Source: Candidatus Heimdallarchaeota archaeon (GTDB lineage: Archaea > Asgardarchaeota > Heimdallarchaeia > JABLTI01). From it: a DNA stretch of 33,401 nucleotides. Numbering within the stretch: position 1 is the stretch's first letter; the number at the start of each line of letters is the position of its first letter. The position numbers and the translations under genes are program-made. Positions 8,451 to 17,595 of this stretch are shown in pieces. The notes below the pieces were generated by a model, which was not told the DNA's origin, made no database searches, and saw only the letters and a list, made by a program, of their open reading frames with translations. The DNA lies in assembly GCA_023128635.1 (NCBI GenBank), contig JAGMDP010000033.1, positions 1 through 33,401 on the forward strand, written 5' to 3'.

Positions 8451-9665
8451 CTAATCTAATAATCGTTTTTGTCCTTCAAGTTTCTGAATTTTAGTGATAT
8501 CTTGAGAGACTTCTAAACAACCAAGGTATTTGCCTTCTTTACTTCGTACTGCGAAGTAACGAATGTGTATCTTTAGATCTTTGATATTGATCCAGAATTC
8601 TGCTACATCTCGTTTTTTCTTTCGGAAATCATCAAGAATTTTCTTAACGACATGTATGCTTTTTTCTGGGTGACAAAGATGCACATCACGGCCAATAACA
8701 GCTTTTGTTCTTAGGAAAATTCGTTCTTCTCCTTTACTGAAGAAAACTACTTTATCGTTTTCATCAACAAAAGTCATGTCTACAGGGATGCTATTGATGA
8801 TTGGTTCAATGAATTCAATTGGTACAGGACCGGTTTCAAATTCAATAACCCCTGCTTTTAAGTCTGCCTTTGGTTTAACTTCATCTGCTTTAACACCAAA
8901 TGGTTGCTGTGAATCTTCAGGTGTGAAGCAACAGTAACCTATTTCATCGAACTCTTTTCGAACAGTCACCCATTCGTCTTCAGTTAACAACCTCAGTGAT
9001 GCTGGGAAGAGAATATTGTTTTCTTTGAAGAAATGTGTTCCAAGCAAATTAGCTAATGAACCTACAGTTTTCAGAAGTGCTTCTTTGAATACAGGGAATT
9101 TTATCGATTTTTTATCTACTGCTTCTATCACGTCATACAGATTCTTTTCCAAAGCTCTGATTTTATCATGATCTATCCACATTTGTGCGGGTGGTTCTGT
9201 TAATCCATGTTTTTCTATATATGGGAAAAGAACATTTTCTTCTCGTAAGTAATGCTTAATAGCTTCTTTGAAATGATGAGCAATATCTTTTATCACCTTC
9301 ATTTCTTCGTCAATTTTACTGAAATCTTTCTTTGAAGCTGCCTTAGTGGCAACCTTGTTTAATTTCTCAACGAATCCTAAAACCATTCGATGCTCTTCCA
9401 TCAAAATATTGACAGGATGACCCACGGGAACTAGTACTTTTGCTTCACCGAGTTTTTCCTTGAAAACAGCAAGATGAACATCACACAATTTGTTGAGCTT
9501 TTCTCTTGGCATACCATCTTTAACTAATTCTTCTTCGGCTTTTGCCAATTCATCTGGACCGGTATCGCTGATTATACCTTTGAAATCCTCTTTAGCTTTA
9601 TCAGGATCGTATCCTTCATCTAATTTTGTAATTAGTTCTTTCAGTTTTTCCTTTTTCGTACCCAA
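8451..9665 (-). CDS. DUF438-hemerythrin-PAS protein
   Basis: A 404-residue three-part protein: a DUF438-type helical region (1-80), a hemerythrin-like four-helix bundle (about 83-220) and a PAS domain (about 285-400). The bundle keeps the di-iron pattern HPVNILMEEH, HHFKEAIKHYLREENVLFP, WIDHDK and HFFKENNILFP, with His92, Glu142, His166, His211 and Glu215 among the likely ligands. The PAS part ends with CLEVSQDITKIQKLEG, typical of the fold's last strand. Proteins with this architecture are presumed soluble sensors of oxygen, nitric oxide or redox state. No catalytic domain follows, so signalling would be through a partner. The start is TTG at 9665, fixed by a strong GGAGGT six bases upstream; the ATG at 9679 is out of frame. 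Confidence 0.9.
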   Translation of the reverse strand: MGTKKEKLKELITKLDEGYDPDKAKEDFKGIISDTGPDELAKAEEELVKDGMPREKLNKLCDVHLAVFKEKLGEAKVLVPVGHPVNILMEEHRMVLGFVEKLNKVATKAASKKDFSKIDEEMKVIKDIAHHFKEAIKHYLREENVLFPYIEKHGLTEPPAQMWIDHDKIRALEKNLYDVIEAVDKKSIKFPVFKEALLKTVGSLANLLGTHFFKENNILFPASLRLLTEDEWVTVRKEFDEIGYCCFTPEDSQQPFGVKADEVKPKADLKAGVIEFETGPVPIEFIEPIINSIPVDMTFVDENDKVVFFSKGEERIFLRTKAVIGRDVHLCHPEKSIHVVKKILDDFRKKKRDVAEFWINIKDLKIHIRYFAVRSKEGKYLGCLEVSQDITKIQKLEGQKRLLD

Positions 9666-9723
9666 TTTAGAACCTCCATAATCGGGACTAATAAAACAGT
9701 CACTTCGAATCCATTAAATCATA

Positions 9724-9736
9724 GTGATTTATATTG
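9724..9736 (-). promoter_or_regulatory. TATA box for the DUF438 gene
   Basis: On the reverse strand CAATATAAATCAC is a good archaeal TATA box. Initiation about 25 bases on (near 9700) gives a leader of about 35 bases that includes the GGAGGT. Confidence 0.45.
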
Positions 9737-9783
9737 TAAATGGTTGAAGTGAGTATCTACTCGTAATTGAGTAAATGACAGTA

Positions 9784-9796
9784 GTTTTATAATATT
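9784..9796 (+). promoter_or_regulatory. TATA box for purC
   Basis: GTTTTATAATATT in the divergent gap would start transcription around 9815-9820, some 60 bases before the purC ATG, leaving the purine-rich SD region (GGAGTAAGGAAAG) in the leader. Confidence 0.4.
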
Positions 9797-9876
9797 ATCG
9801 GAAAAAATCGTTTTAACAGTAAAACTCAAAATATGATAGAGTTCATACATCAACTATCTTCTGGAGTAAGGAAAGA

Positions 9877-10860
9877 ATGACTACTGAGCCATTAAAAAAT
9901 CAAATAAAAAAGCAGATCCCAAACGCTTATCTTAATATTGACTTGAAAGGTTATGGCGATCGTAAAAGTGGAAAAGTACGTGATTTATATTCATTTGATG
10001 ATAAAATAATGATCGTTATATCAGATCGAATATCCTCTTTTGATATTGTATTGAATCAAGGGATTCCTTACAAAGGACAAGCACTAAATCAAACCTCTGA
10101 ATTTTGGTTTGATTCAACTAGTAAAATAATGAATAATCATATTATTGCTGTTCCAGATCCAAATATTATGATTGCTCAACGGTGTGAACCAATTGAACTT
10201 GAAGTTGTAATTAGAGGATTCATCACAGGTTCAGCATGGAGACGGTACAAGTATCTCAAAGAAAATAATGAACCACTAGTAATCTCAGGCGTTGAATTTC
10301 CAGATAATTTGAGAAAAGATGAAAGGTTGTCAGAACCAGTTTTTACTCCAACCACGAAAGCACAAGAGGGACATGATGAAGAAGCTACTCCTGAAGAATT
10401 AATCTCCAGAGGAATTGTTTCAAAGGATGTTTTAGATCAGATAGTAGAGGCAGCATTCAAACTCTATGCTGAAGGATACAAAGTTGTAAGTCAAAAGGGT
10501 GGTATTTTAGTAGATACAAAATACGAGTTTGGTTTGAATCCAGAAGGGGAAGTTGTCCTTATTGATGAGGTGCATACTGCAGATTCTTCTCGCTATTGGT
10601 TAAAAGATCAATATGAAGAGTCATTCGAGAAAGGTTTGAGGCAGAAAGGACTTGACAAGGAATATGTTCGTAACTGGTTAAGAGATAATGGTTTTACCGG
10701 TGATGGCGTTGTGCCTGATTTGCCTGATGATGTTATTGTGAATGCCTCTTTGAACGTTATTAATGCTTACGAATTAATAACCGCTCAGAAATTCAAACCA
10801 GCAGAAGAGTATGCTTCAAATGAAAGATTAATGGAGAATTTGAAAAAATACTCCTCTTAG
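9877..10860 (+). CDS. purC: SAICAR synthase (PurC)
   Basis: Phosphoribosylaminoimidazole-succinocarboxamide synthase, the purine-pathway ATP-dependent ligase joining CAIR and aspartate to give SAICAR. Family blocks are clear: GKVRDLYSF near residue 28, VISDRISSFDIVL, CEPIELEVVIRGFITGSAWRRY, FTPTTKAQEGHDEEAT and VDTKYEFG followed by LIDEVHTADSSRYW. The 327-residue length matches the longer PurC form (yeast Ade1-like, about 300) rather than the roughly 240-residue bacterial form. ATG start with AAGGAAAG just upstream. No other purine gene is adjacent; the PurM-superfamily protein at 7388 is not the pathway's AIR synthase. The next gene begins 38 bases downstream on the same strand, so read-through into the glycan island is possible. 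Confidence 0.95.
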   Translation: MTTEPLKNQIKKQIPNAYLNIDLKGYGDRKSGKVRDLYSFDDKIMIVISDRISSFDIVLNQGIPYKGQALNQTSEFWFDSTSKIMNNHIIAVPDPNIMIAQRCEPIELEVVIRGFITGSAWRRYKYLKENNEPLVISGVEFPDNLRKDERLSEPVFTPTTKAQEGHDEEATPEELISRGIVSKDVLDQIVEAAFKLYAEGYKVVSQKGGILVDTKYEFGLNPEGEVVLIDEVHTADSSRYWLKDQYEESFEKGLRQKGLDKEYVRNWLRDNGFTGDGVVPDLPDDVIVNASLNVINAYELITAQKFKPAEEYASNERLMENLKKYSS

Positions 10861-10898
10861 TAATTTTACTCTGAAACAAATGGATTAGGTGAAGAAAA

Positions 10899-12833
10899 GT
10901 GAATGTAATTCTCTCAAAAACTAAAGATTTTTTCGTGCAGCGAAAAACATCAATCCTGATCATTTTTCTTCTAGCATTAGTTTCATTATTTCTGAGAATT
11001 CCTCTAATGATAGGACCAGTAAATACTGATGTTTGGTATCTCGTTTGGGAAAGCCGATTATTGTTTGATGGACATATTAGGCAGTTAATCATTCATCCAT
11101 TGAGTGTCTTTGGAATGTATACTTTCTCACCATACCCTTTTGGTTCTCTCCTAGCATATCGAATCTTTGATTGGATAAGTTTCAGGCATGTGTTTGTCGG
11201 TGTAAATCTATTCATTTCATTTTTCGTTGTATTAATGGCTGTGTTCTCATTCAAATTTTTCAAATACATCTTAACCAAGAATGAAGAGAAGGAAGAACCA
11301 AAGAACAACTTTTTAGCTTTTGTTGGGAGTCTGATTTACATTAACTTTCCTTACATGATTTATTTCAGTTATAACTTTGCTTCTGCAAGATTACCTATGA
11401 TGGCGTTCTTCCCATTATTTTTAATGTATACTTTACAAACAATTAGAAAACGAAGTGCAATAGCTTATGTGAAATCTATTGGAATTTTCATTGTTCTTAC
11501 TTTATTTCACAGAATGAGCATTCCACTTCTAAGCATTATAGTAATCTTAGGAGTTTACCTTATTTTCTTCAAATTACTCGCAAACAAGTTACGCATTGAG
11601 GAAAAAATACCTCGAATAAAAGCAATTATCTCAAAATACTTTCTACTAATTTTCTTATTATCCTTTTTGTTTTCAATTATTCTAAGTTTTGTTTTGGAAA
11701 TCGTAACTGATCCAACTGGTTTAACAGCTAGAAGCTTCTTTCAAGCATTGCTTGTTCAATTACAAATAACTTTTGCAGATGTAATGCTGGAAGGTTGGGG
11801 TCCACTCATCTTCTTCTCTCTCTTAGGGATTATTTTCTTGAACACAAAGTTCACAGTAAAGGATGCTTCTTATTATAACATATTATATTTGATCTTACTT
11901 CAACTGCCGCTTTTCCTATTCATTTCAAATAATTATTCAATCTATGTATTGTGTATAGTTCCCATTCTCTTATTTCTGCATTATTTTAAAACATCTACAA
12001 TGGATAATGAAAAACAAAAGATTGAATTTAGTTCTCTTACACTAATTGCTCTTGGTGTGTATTTCATAATTGGTACTGTCTTATTTTCCTACACTGCCTA
12101 TCCAATTTCGTTTTATCTCTACCTCTTTGTTATTATTGGTTCATTCTTGTTAATATTCGGAGTGACTCTGTTTTTCACAAAAAGACATTACGATAAAAAA
12201 GAGCTAGATTCAACAAAATTAACGAATTTCTATAAGCAATCAACGAAAATTGTACCATTAATTCTAGTTATCGGATTAATAGCTTATTCGCGGTTCTATC
12301 TTGATGCTCAAACAATATTCAAACCCAAAACCTATCCAGATTATTTTCCAAGCATTATTTTATCTGAAGAAGAAGTAGTTATTGCTGATTATCTTGACCA
12401 ATATCAGGGCTCGTTATTTGGATGTAGTGTTCGTTTAGCTGGCATAAGGATTTCAGTTCTATCAGGTTGTTACTACCTTGCAGATGCTCATGGTTTATCA
12501 TTAATGCTTACGGGTTATTATTCAGCTGATGACGTAAGGCAAAATACGACGTTTAGGCCGTTCTATAAAGCTTGGGATTTTTCATTTTTTGAAGTAGATG
12601 ACAATTTACGATCTGGGCGATCATTTTACACTGATTTAGTTTCAAATAGTATTAACTCAACAACTTTGGATATAATTACTCAGCTGGATCTCAAGTATTT
12701 CATAACATTGAGGAATAGTACACTAGTTGAGACACGAATGACAGATTTCATTGAATCCCCTTTTGTTCAAGACATCGATACTATTGCTACATTAATTCTA
12801 GAAACAGAACATTATTCCCTTTGGGAATTCTAG
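10899..12833 (+). CDS. multi-pass GT-C-like membrane glycosyltransferase
   Basis: A 644-residue integral membrane protein with about 11-13 hydrophobic segments up to residue 480 and a soluble C-terminal portion of about 160 residues. After the first helix comes VNTDVWYLVWESRLLFDGH (41-59), resembling the first external loop of GT-C enzymes, where an acidic residue (Asp44 here) binds metal or activates the acceptor. GT-C enzymes use polyprenyl-phosphate-linked sugars on the outer face of the membrane, as in AglB/Stt3 and PMT. No WWDYG-type motif is visible in the C-terminal part, so it is not AglB itself. GTG start with AGGTGA upstream. First gene of the glycan island, probably co-transcribed from purC or a weak internal promoter. 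The family call comes from topology and loop pattern only. Confidence 0.6.
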   Translation: MNVILSKTKDFFVQRKTSILIIFLLALVSLFLRIPLMIGPVNTDVWYLVWESRLLFDGHIRQLIIHPLSVFGMYTFSPYPFGSLLAYRIFDWISFRHVFVGVNLFISFFVVLMAVFSFKFFKYILTKNEEKEEPKNNFLAFVGSLIYINFPYMIYFSYNFASARLPMMAFFPLFLMYTLQTIRKRSAIAYVKSIGIFIVLTLFHRMSIPLLSIIVILGVYLIFFKLLANKLRIEEKIPRIKAIISKYFLLIFLLSFLFSIILSFVLEIVTDPTGLTARSFFQALLVQLQITFADVMLEGWGPLIFFSLLGIIFLNTKFTVKDASYYNILYLILLQLPLFLFISNNYSIYVLCIVPILLFLHYFKTSTMDNEKQKIEFSSLTLIALGVYFIIGTVLFSYTAYPISFYLYLFVIIGSFLLIFGVTLFFTKRHYDKKELDSTKLTNFYKQSTKIVPLILVIGLIAYSRFYLDAQTIFKPKTYPDYFPSIILSEEEVVIADYLDQYQGSLFGCSVRLAGIRISVLSGCYYLADAHGLSLMLTGYYSADDVRQNTTFRPFYKAWDFSFFEVDDNLRSGRSFYTDLVSNSINSTTLDIITQLDLKYFITLRNSTLVETRMTDFIESPFVQDIDTIATLILETEHYSLWEF

Positions 12834-12920
12834 AGTATATTTGAATGGTATTCCTTAAGTAGATAAATTACATTAATATAACATATTCAAAATCATCAAG
12901 TAAATACATACCACCATTAA

Positions 12921-14108
12921 ATGAGACTTGGTTTTATGTCAACAAAATCCCTCAAAGACAAAACATTACTTGTTATTACACCTGGTTTTCCAGATGAAAA
13001 TAACAAAAGTATTATGGGGATATTTGTAAAAGACCAAGTAAATGCCATTAAAAATGAATTCAAAGAAATATACGTTATTGCTCCTATTTTAAGCGCGTTA
13101 AAATTAGCCTCTCGAGAGCGTTTTTGTCAAAATTATACTTATGAGAATGTTTCAGTTTTTTATCCAAGATGTTTTTACGTTCCACTTACCTATACATTTG
13201 GAAAAAAAATAGACAATCGATTACGTGTTGTTCTTAATACAATTGAAAAAAACAAACTTAGCTTTGATCTAGTACATGCTCATTTTACCTGGCCATCAGG
13301 TTATCTAGGACAACAAATAAAAGTGAAATTCAATACTCCCTATATTTTAACAGTACACGAAAACCGCAAATGGTTTCAGAAAGAGCTTGATAAGGAATAT
13401 AAAGAATATATTTCTGCATGGAATAATGCTGATACAATTCTAAGAGTAAATATGAAGGATTATGAATCACTGAAAAAATATAATCCAGAAGTCTATTATC
13501 AACCAAATTGTGTTAGTGGGAAATTTGAATTTACAGAAAAAAAACATGCTAGAAAACAAATTGGTTTACAAGAAGATTCGAAGATTATTTTTGCTTTTGG
13601 CAATCACTTAAAGTCCAAAGGTTTTCATGATTTAATTAATGCAATGAGGATTATTGAAGAATCAGGGAATAAGAAGATTGATTGTTACATTGGGGGTTCT
13701 GGGATTTACTCGAGTAAAATGCGAGGGTTAATTCGAAAGCATAATCTATCAGACAATGTAAAAATGATTGGGCCTATCACAAGGGATGATATTGCTACTT
13801 GGTTTAACGCTGCTGATTTCTATGTTATGCCAAGTCATCACGAAAGTTTTGGTATAACAGTAATTGAGGCCTTATCAAGTGGGACACCAGTAATTACTAC
13901 TTACAATGGTGCCAGTGAATTTATAATTGAAAACGAAAAACTAGGATTACTTGTAAATCCAAAATCACCAAAGAAACTAGCAGAAGCAATTGTAGAAGCG
14001 TTTCAAAGAAAATGGGATAGTAAGTCCATTACAAAGTTTGCTGCTAAATACTCAGGAAAAGCATTTTGCAAAAGCTTAACGAATTACTTTGGGAAGATAG
14101 TTAAATGA
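12921..14108 (+). CDS. GT4-family glycosyltransferase
   Basis: A 395-residue GT-B-fold, GT4-type transferase. The N-terminal domain shows LLVITPGFPDENN and DLVHAHFTWPSGYLG. The C-terminal nucleotide-sugar domain shows IFAFGNHLKSKGFHDLINA, CYIGGSG, NVKMIGPITRDDIATWFNAADFYVMPS and the diagnostic HESFGITVIEAL (EX7E motif) followed by GTPVIT and GLLVNP. It would add one sugar from an NDP-sugar to a lipid-linked glycan at the cytoplasmic face. Two starts are possible: ATG at 12921 or ATG at 12936 (MSTKSL); neither has a good SD, and a TATA-like AATATAACATATT near 12875 may support short-leader or leaderless translation. The stop overlaps the flippase start (ATGA). Confidence 0.9.
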   Translation: MRLGFMSTKSLKDKTLLVITPGFPDENNKSIMGIFVKDQVNAIKNEFKEIYVIAPILSALKLASRERFCQNYTYENVSVFYPRCFYVPLTYTFGKKIDNRLRVVLNTIEKNKLSFDLVHAHFTWPSGYLGQQIKVKFNTPYILTVHENRKWFQKELDKEYKEYISAWNNADTILRVNMKDYESLKKYNPEVYYQPNCVSGKFEFTEKKHARKQIGLQEDSKIIFAFGNHLKSKGFHDLINAMRIIEESGNKKIDCYIGGSGIYSSKMRGLIRKHNLSDNVKMIGPITRDDIATWFNAADFYVMPSHHESFGITVIEALSSGTPVITTYNGASEFIIENEKLGLLVNPKSPKKLAEAIVEAFQRKWDSKSITKFAAKYSGKAFCKSLTNYFGKIVK

Positions 14109-15607
14109 AACAAATCAGTAAGAATCTTGGTAGTAATTTCCTTTTTTCATTCATTGTGATTTTGATCATAGGATTAGTGAATATTGGCTATCCATTACTA
14201 ATTGGCTTTCTGTATAGTGCAGAAACAATGGGTAATTTCGCAGTTCTGTTCAATTGGGCGTTTTTCTTAGCAATTCCGATTGCCAATGGGATTGCCCCTG
14301 CCATCTCAAGATTTATCGCTGCTAAGACAGGTGATGAAACTCCGCAAATTAATAAAATCGGTGGAAAAATTACTATTTTTTATTTGCTCATGGCTCTTGT
14401 GATTTTTCCTTTCATTGGTGTGTTTGTTTTCCAACTTGATATTTTTGATTTGCTTATTGTGATTTCAATGTTGATTATAGTAATTCTTCATTATTTGTTT
14501 AGGTATTCTCTACAAGGTCAAGAGAGGTTTTCGCGTCTTTTCAAGTTTGAAATATTATCCTTTGTAATTTTTTTGCCTTTTATGGTTCTTTTTGGGATTC
14601 TACCAAATATCTTGGGTTGGACAGGACTTACTGGATTTCATTGGTTGTTTGTTCCGGTAATCGCATATCACTTGGCTTTTGATATAGTATATCTTATCGT
14701 AGAAACTAAAAAGATGGATTTCAAGGAATTTTTCTCTTTCCCAGAGATTACTAAAAAAATACTTCTCTATGCTCTCTTCGTTGGAATTGGAAGTCTCTTC
14801 AGTTTAGGGGTTTCTCAAATTCAGATAATAATCTCAAACGAATACTTGACTGAATTCCGTGTTGGAGTATTAGGTTTCTGGGATTCTGCTATAAAACCTA
14901 TTTCTCTGATTTCTGTTGCGATAGGAGCGATGACGATACCGCGGATTACCAATTTACAAAAGTCAAAAGAGGAGTATGATGTTTCATTTGTTAATAGAAT
15001 TAATTATGCTTTAACATTGCTAATTTTGCCTATCTTTGGTTTGATTTTCTTAATTGTTGCGGGTTATCCAAATTTGTTTGATCATTTAGGGTTAACGAAA
15101 TACCAAACCGCTATTTACTGGATAATTCCTATTTTCCTTTCTTTTCAGGTAGTGAACAATCTAATAGCAACGCCGACAATATCTTACTACTCTTCCTCAG
15201 AAAGGAAAGTAATAATCAATCCCATAATCTCTTTTGCTTATTCACTAATTGTTATTGTTTCCTGGATTATTCTTGTGCCTAGGTGGGATATTTGGGGATT
15301 CGTAAGTGGCATAGCTATAGGTAGCTTGGTCTTCTCCTTAGCAATACAAATAACTGCTCTTATTATAACAAAAAGAAAAATTGGGATGCATGTATTTGTT
15401 ATGCTAGCTTTCTATGTTTTAGGTGGAGTATCACTAATACTACTAAATTATATATCAATCATTGTTTTACTAGTTCTTTGGTCTTGCATTACCATTTCAT
15501 CAGTAATCATAGGAATTCTCCTTCTAATTAAGGTCTTAAAAAATAGAGACTATTCCATTACCTATGAGGAGCAAGCAACAATACTAGATGAAACCAGTAA
15601 ATTCTAA
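14105..15607 (+). CDS. MOP-family oligosaccharide flippase
   Basis: A 500-residue membrane protein with about 12-14 predicted helices and the polysaccharide-export layout of Wzx/MurJ-like MOP proteins: NLGSNFLFSF at the N-terminus, a long first pair of helices, the FAVLFNWAFFLAIPIANGI and ISRFIA segment and later the AIYWIIPIFLSFQVVNN helix. Such proteins move a lipid-linked oligosaccharide from the cytoplasmic to the outer leaflet. It starts within the stop of the preceding GT4 gene (ATGA overlap), so glycan extension and flipping are translationally coupled. The gene converges on the asparagine-synthetase-like gene with only two bases between stops and no room for a separate terminator. Confidence 0.85.
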   Translation: MKQISKNLGSNFLFSFIVILIIGLVNIGYPLLIGFLYSAETMGNFAVLFNWAFFLAIPIANGIAPAISRFIAAKTGDETPQINKIGGKITIFYLLMALVIFPFIGVFVFQLDIFDLLIVISMLIIVILHYLFRYSLQGQERFSRLFKFEILSFVIFLPFMVLFGILPNILGWTGLTGFHWLFVPVIAYHLAFDIVYLIVETKKMDFKEFFSFPEITKKILLYALFVGIGSLFSLGVSQIQIIISNEYLTEFRVGVLGFWDSAIKPISLISVAIGAMTIPRITNLQKSKEEYDVSFVNRINYALTLLILPIFGLIFLIVAGYPNLFDHLGLTKYQTAIYWIIPIFLSFQVVNNLIATPTISYYSSSERKVIINPIISFAYSLIVIVSWIILVPRWDIWGFVSGIAIGSLVFSLAIQITALIITKRKIGMHVFVMLAFYVLGGVSLILLNYISIIVLLVLWSCITISSVIIGILLLIKVLKNRDYSITYEEQATILDETSKF

Positions 15608-15609
15608 AA

Positions 15610-17505
15610 CTAATTATTCTTGACTATTGGTTTAAGCTGTTCCAAAGACAGTTTTAACTGGAAGCATTTCTTTGTCTTAAATGCATCACTTACAAGTGCA
15701 ATTTCCTCTGAGTCTTCTTTCAAAGCAAAGAACAAACGCAGAGTAATTTCTAAATCAATTATATGGAGAATAAATTTGTGCAAGTGATTCTTCCTTTTAA
15801 TGAAATCATTGAAGAGTTTCATTGTGTTCGCTTTATCCAAAATATTCCAAATAATTGCTTCATCACTTAGCAAATCTAAGATCATTTCATAATAGCTTCC
15901 TCGTTTTCGCATCCATTCAAAATAAGGGACAGAGGAATATTTTGGTAATAATGGTAATCTGAAAATCGATTCGAAAAATTGCAGAGATTTAAATCCAAAT
16001 TGAATAAACCAGGTAGCAAACAAACGATTATACCAAATTAACGATGTTGTTGGATACTCTGCAAGTTCCTCATTCAAATGCTTAAGTGTTAAAAGTTCCA
16101 GTTTTCGTTTCTTTCTTAATTTAGGTGGTACTTTGAGGTAACTAGATATTATTTCTGGATGGGTGTATGGAACATTAATGGAAGCTAAATGACTAAAAGA
16201 TCTAGATGCTCCTAACATGTAGCCACGAGCTCTTGTTTGAGTTAAGAGATATTCTAATCTTAAAGATTCGTTATCAATTTCCCATAGAAGATTTCTTTGT
16301 TCTTGCATGCCTTGCTCCAGAATCTGAAGTGTTTGATCTTTTGGAGCATCGAGAATTGCATAGAATTTTCTTTTCGGGAATGCGTATTCATTAGCTATTA
16401 GATTTTCCATTAAACGCCTTTCAGGCGACATGTATTTTCTAACCAATTTTTCAGTGTATACTAAATAATTGCCACCAAAAGGACCATCACCTAATAATCC
16501 ATCAAAAAATAGTTTTTCTCCATTTACTTTCTCATATAAAGCATGTCTAATACTTATTACATGATTTGATAATCCTTCGCAGTGCCACATATGCTTGAAG
16601 CAATATTTGAGTACATCAACATCGCTTATTACTTTGTAATGATGTGGAACACTAAGGATATCTGATACACCCTTCGCATATTTTATTTCCTTTCCATCTG
16701 AAAAGCTATCAAATGTGTATGTTTCAATGGATTTTTTCCATTTCTTGTCTATTGCGGAAATCAATAATCTGGAATCCAATCCGCCAGACAAAAGAAAGGC
16801 TAGTTCCACGTTCTCTATTGCTGCAAAATTTTTCATTTGAGCTTTTAGAAGCTCACTAATCTCTGTAGCAGTTTGATCTAAATTATCTGTTTTTACATAA
16901 TCTTTTGGAAAAGCATACCAAGTTTTCCTTCGGTTGATTCTGTTCTCTAATAATTCTTGGGTCTTCTTTTCCCAATTTTTAATTGTAATTTTCGAGTTTC
17001 CTGGTAACAGTCGAATTTTTTTGAAAAATGTTTTAACTCCTAATATAGAATGACAGAAGAGGTATTCAACTAATGCATTATAGTCTAATTCATTCAAAAG
17101 TTCTGGATGCATTGCTATTATATATTTCATATGTGATGATATGACCATTTTTCCATTTTCTAAAGCCACTATGTATACGAGATACGCACCAAATGGATCT
17201 GTTTTTATCTCAACATCCATTGTCTTTGTGTTAATAGTAATAACTGGTGAATAACTGGTATCTACCTTCTTTTCTTTTTGTGGTTCCTTTATGGCCAGCA
17301 TTTTTTTTGTGTTTATCTGGAATTTAATGCTGGTATCTTTTTTCTCTAACCGGAAATTATCATTCAAAAAATCAGCAGATAAAATAACACAATTATTTTC
17401 TTTAGAGAATTCAGTTAGCTTAAAATTTCCTAAAAATACCTTTTCAATAGTATCCCTTTTAGGGGTATTGCCATCCATTGCTATCTGTATGTAGAAATGT
17501 GTCAT
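15610..17505 (-). CDS. asparagine-synthetase-like amidotransferase, no glutaminase Cys
   Basis: A 631-residue AsnB-type protein. The C-terminal synthetase half has the PP-loop FLLSGGLDSRLL (238-248), TYTFDSFSDGKEIKYAKGV and a LFFDGLLGDGPFGGNYLVY block like the family's conserved Asp/Gly segment. The N-terminal half resembles the class II glutaminase domain (KTDPFGAYLVYI, ISSHMKYIIAMHPELL, KKIRLLPGN), but the chain begins MTHFYIQIAMDG rather than MCGI, so the nucleophilic Cys2 is missing. It probably adenylates a carboxylate and uses free ammonia, a separate glutaminase or another nucleophile. Its place inside a glycan cluster suggests amidation of a uronic acid, as proposed for AsnB-like proteins in O-antigen clusters; that is inference. 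ATG start; divergent from the second GT4 gene. Confidence 0.8.
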   Translation of the reverse strand: MTHFYIQIAMDGNTPKRDTIEKVFLGNFKLTEFSKENNCVILSADFLNDNFRLEKKDTSIKFQINTKKMLAIKEPQKEKKVDTSYSPVITINTKTMDVEIKTDPFGAYLVYIVALENGKMVISSHMKYIIAMHPELLNELDYNALVEYLFCHSILGVKTFFKKIRLLPGNSKITIKNWEKKTQELLENRINRRKTWYAFPKDYVKTDNLDQTATEISELLKAQMKNFAAIENVELAFLLSGGLDSRLLISAIDKKWKKSIETYTFDSFSDGKEIKYAKGVSDILSVPHHYKVISDVDVLKYCFKHMWHCEGLSNHVISIRHALYEKVNGEKLFFDGLLGDGPFGGNYLVYTEKLVRKYMSPERRLMENLIANEYAFPKRKFYAILDAPKDQTLQILEQGMQEQRNLLWEIDNESLRLEYLLTQTRARGYMLGASRSFSHLASINVPYTHPEIISSYLKVPPKLRKKRKLELLTLKHLNEELAEYPTTSLIWYNRLFATWFIQFGFKSLQFFESIFRLPLLPKYSSVPYFEWMRKRGSYYEMILDLLSDEAIIWNILDKANTMKLFNDFIKRKNHLHKFILHIIDLEITLRLFFALKEDSEEIALVSDAFKTKKCFQLKLSLEQLKPIVKNN

Positions 17506-17595
17506 TAAGAGCCGCCAAATAAATTTTTAATGTAAACCTTCAAGATAAAAAATATAAAAAGCTATCTCAGATAATGATTAGTAACTATCTCTGTT

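Noticed and set aside
9700..9716. TTCGAATCC-like string resembling a tRNA T-loop
   Set aside because: It lies in the DUF438/purC promoter gap; no acceptor, D or anticodon arms can be drawn around it.
12813..12827. ATTCCC/GGGAAT inverted repeat at the end of the first GT-C gene as a terminator
   Set aside because: Stem of 6 bp with a 3-base loop inside the coding sequence and no T-tract after it; weak.
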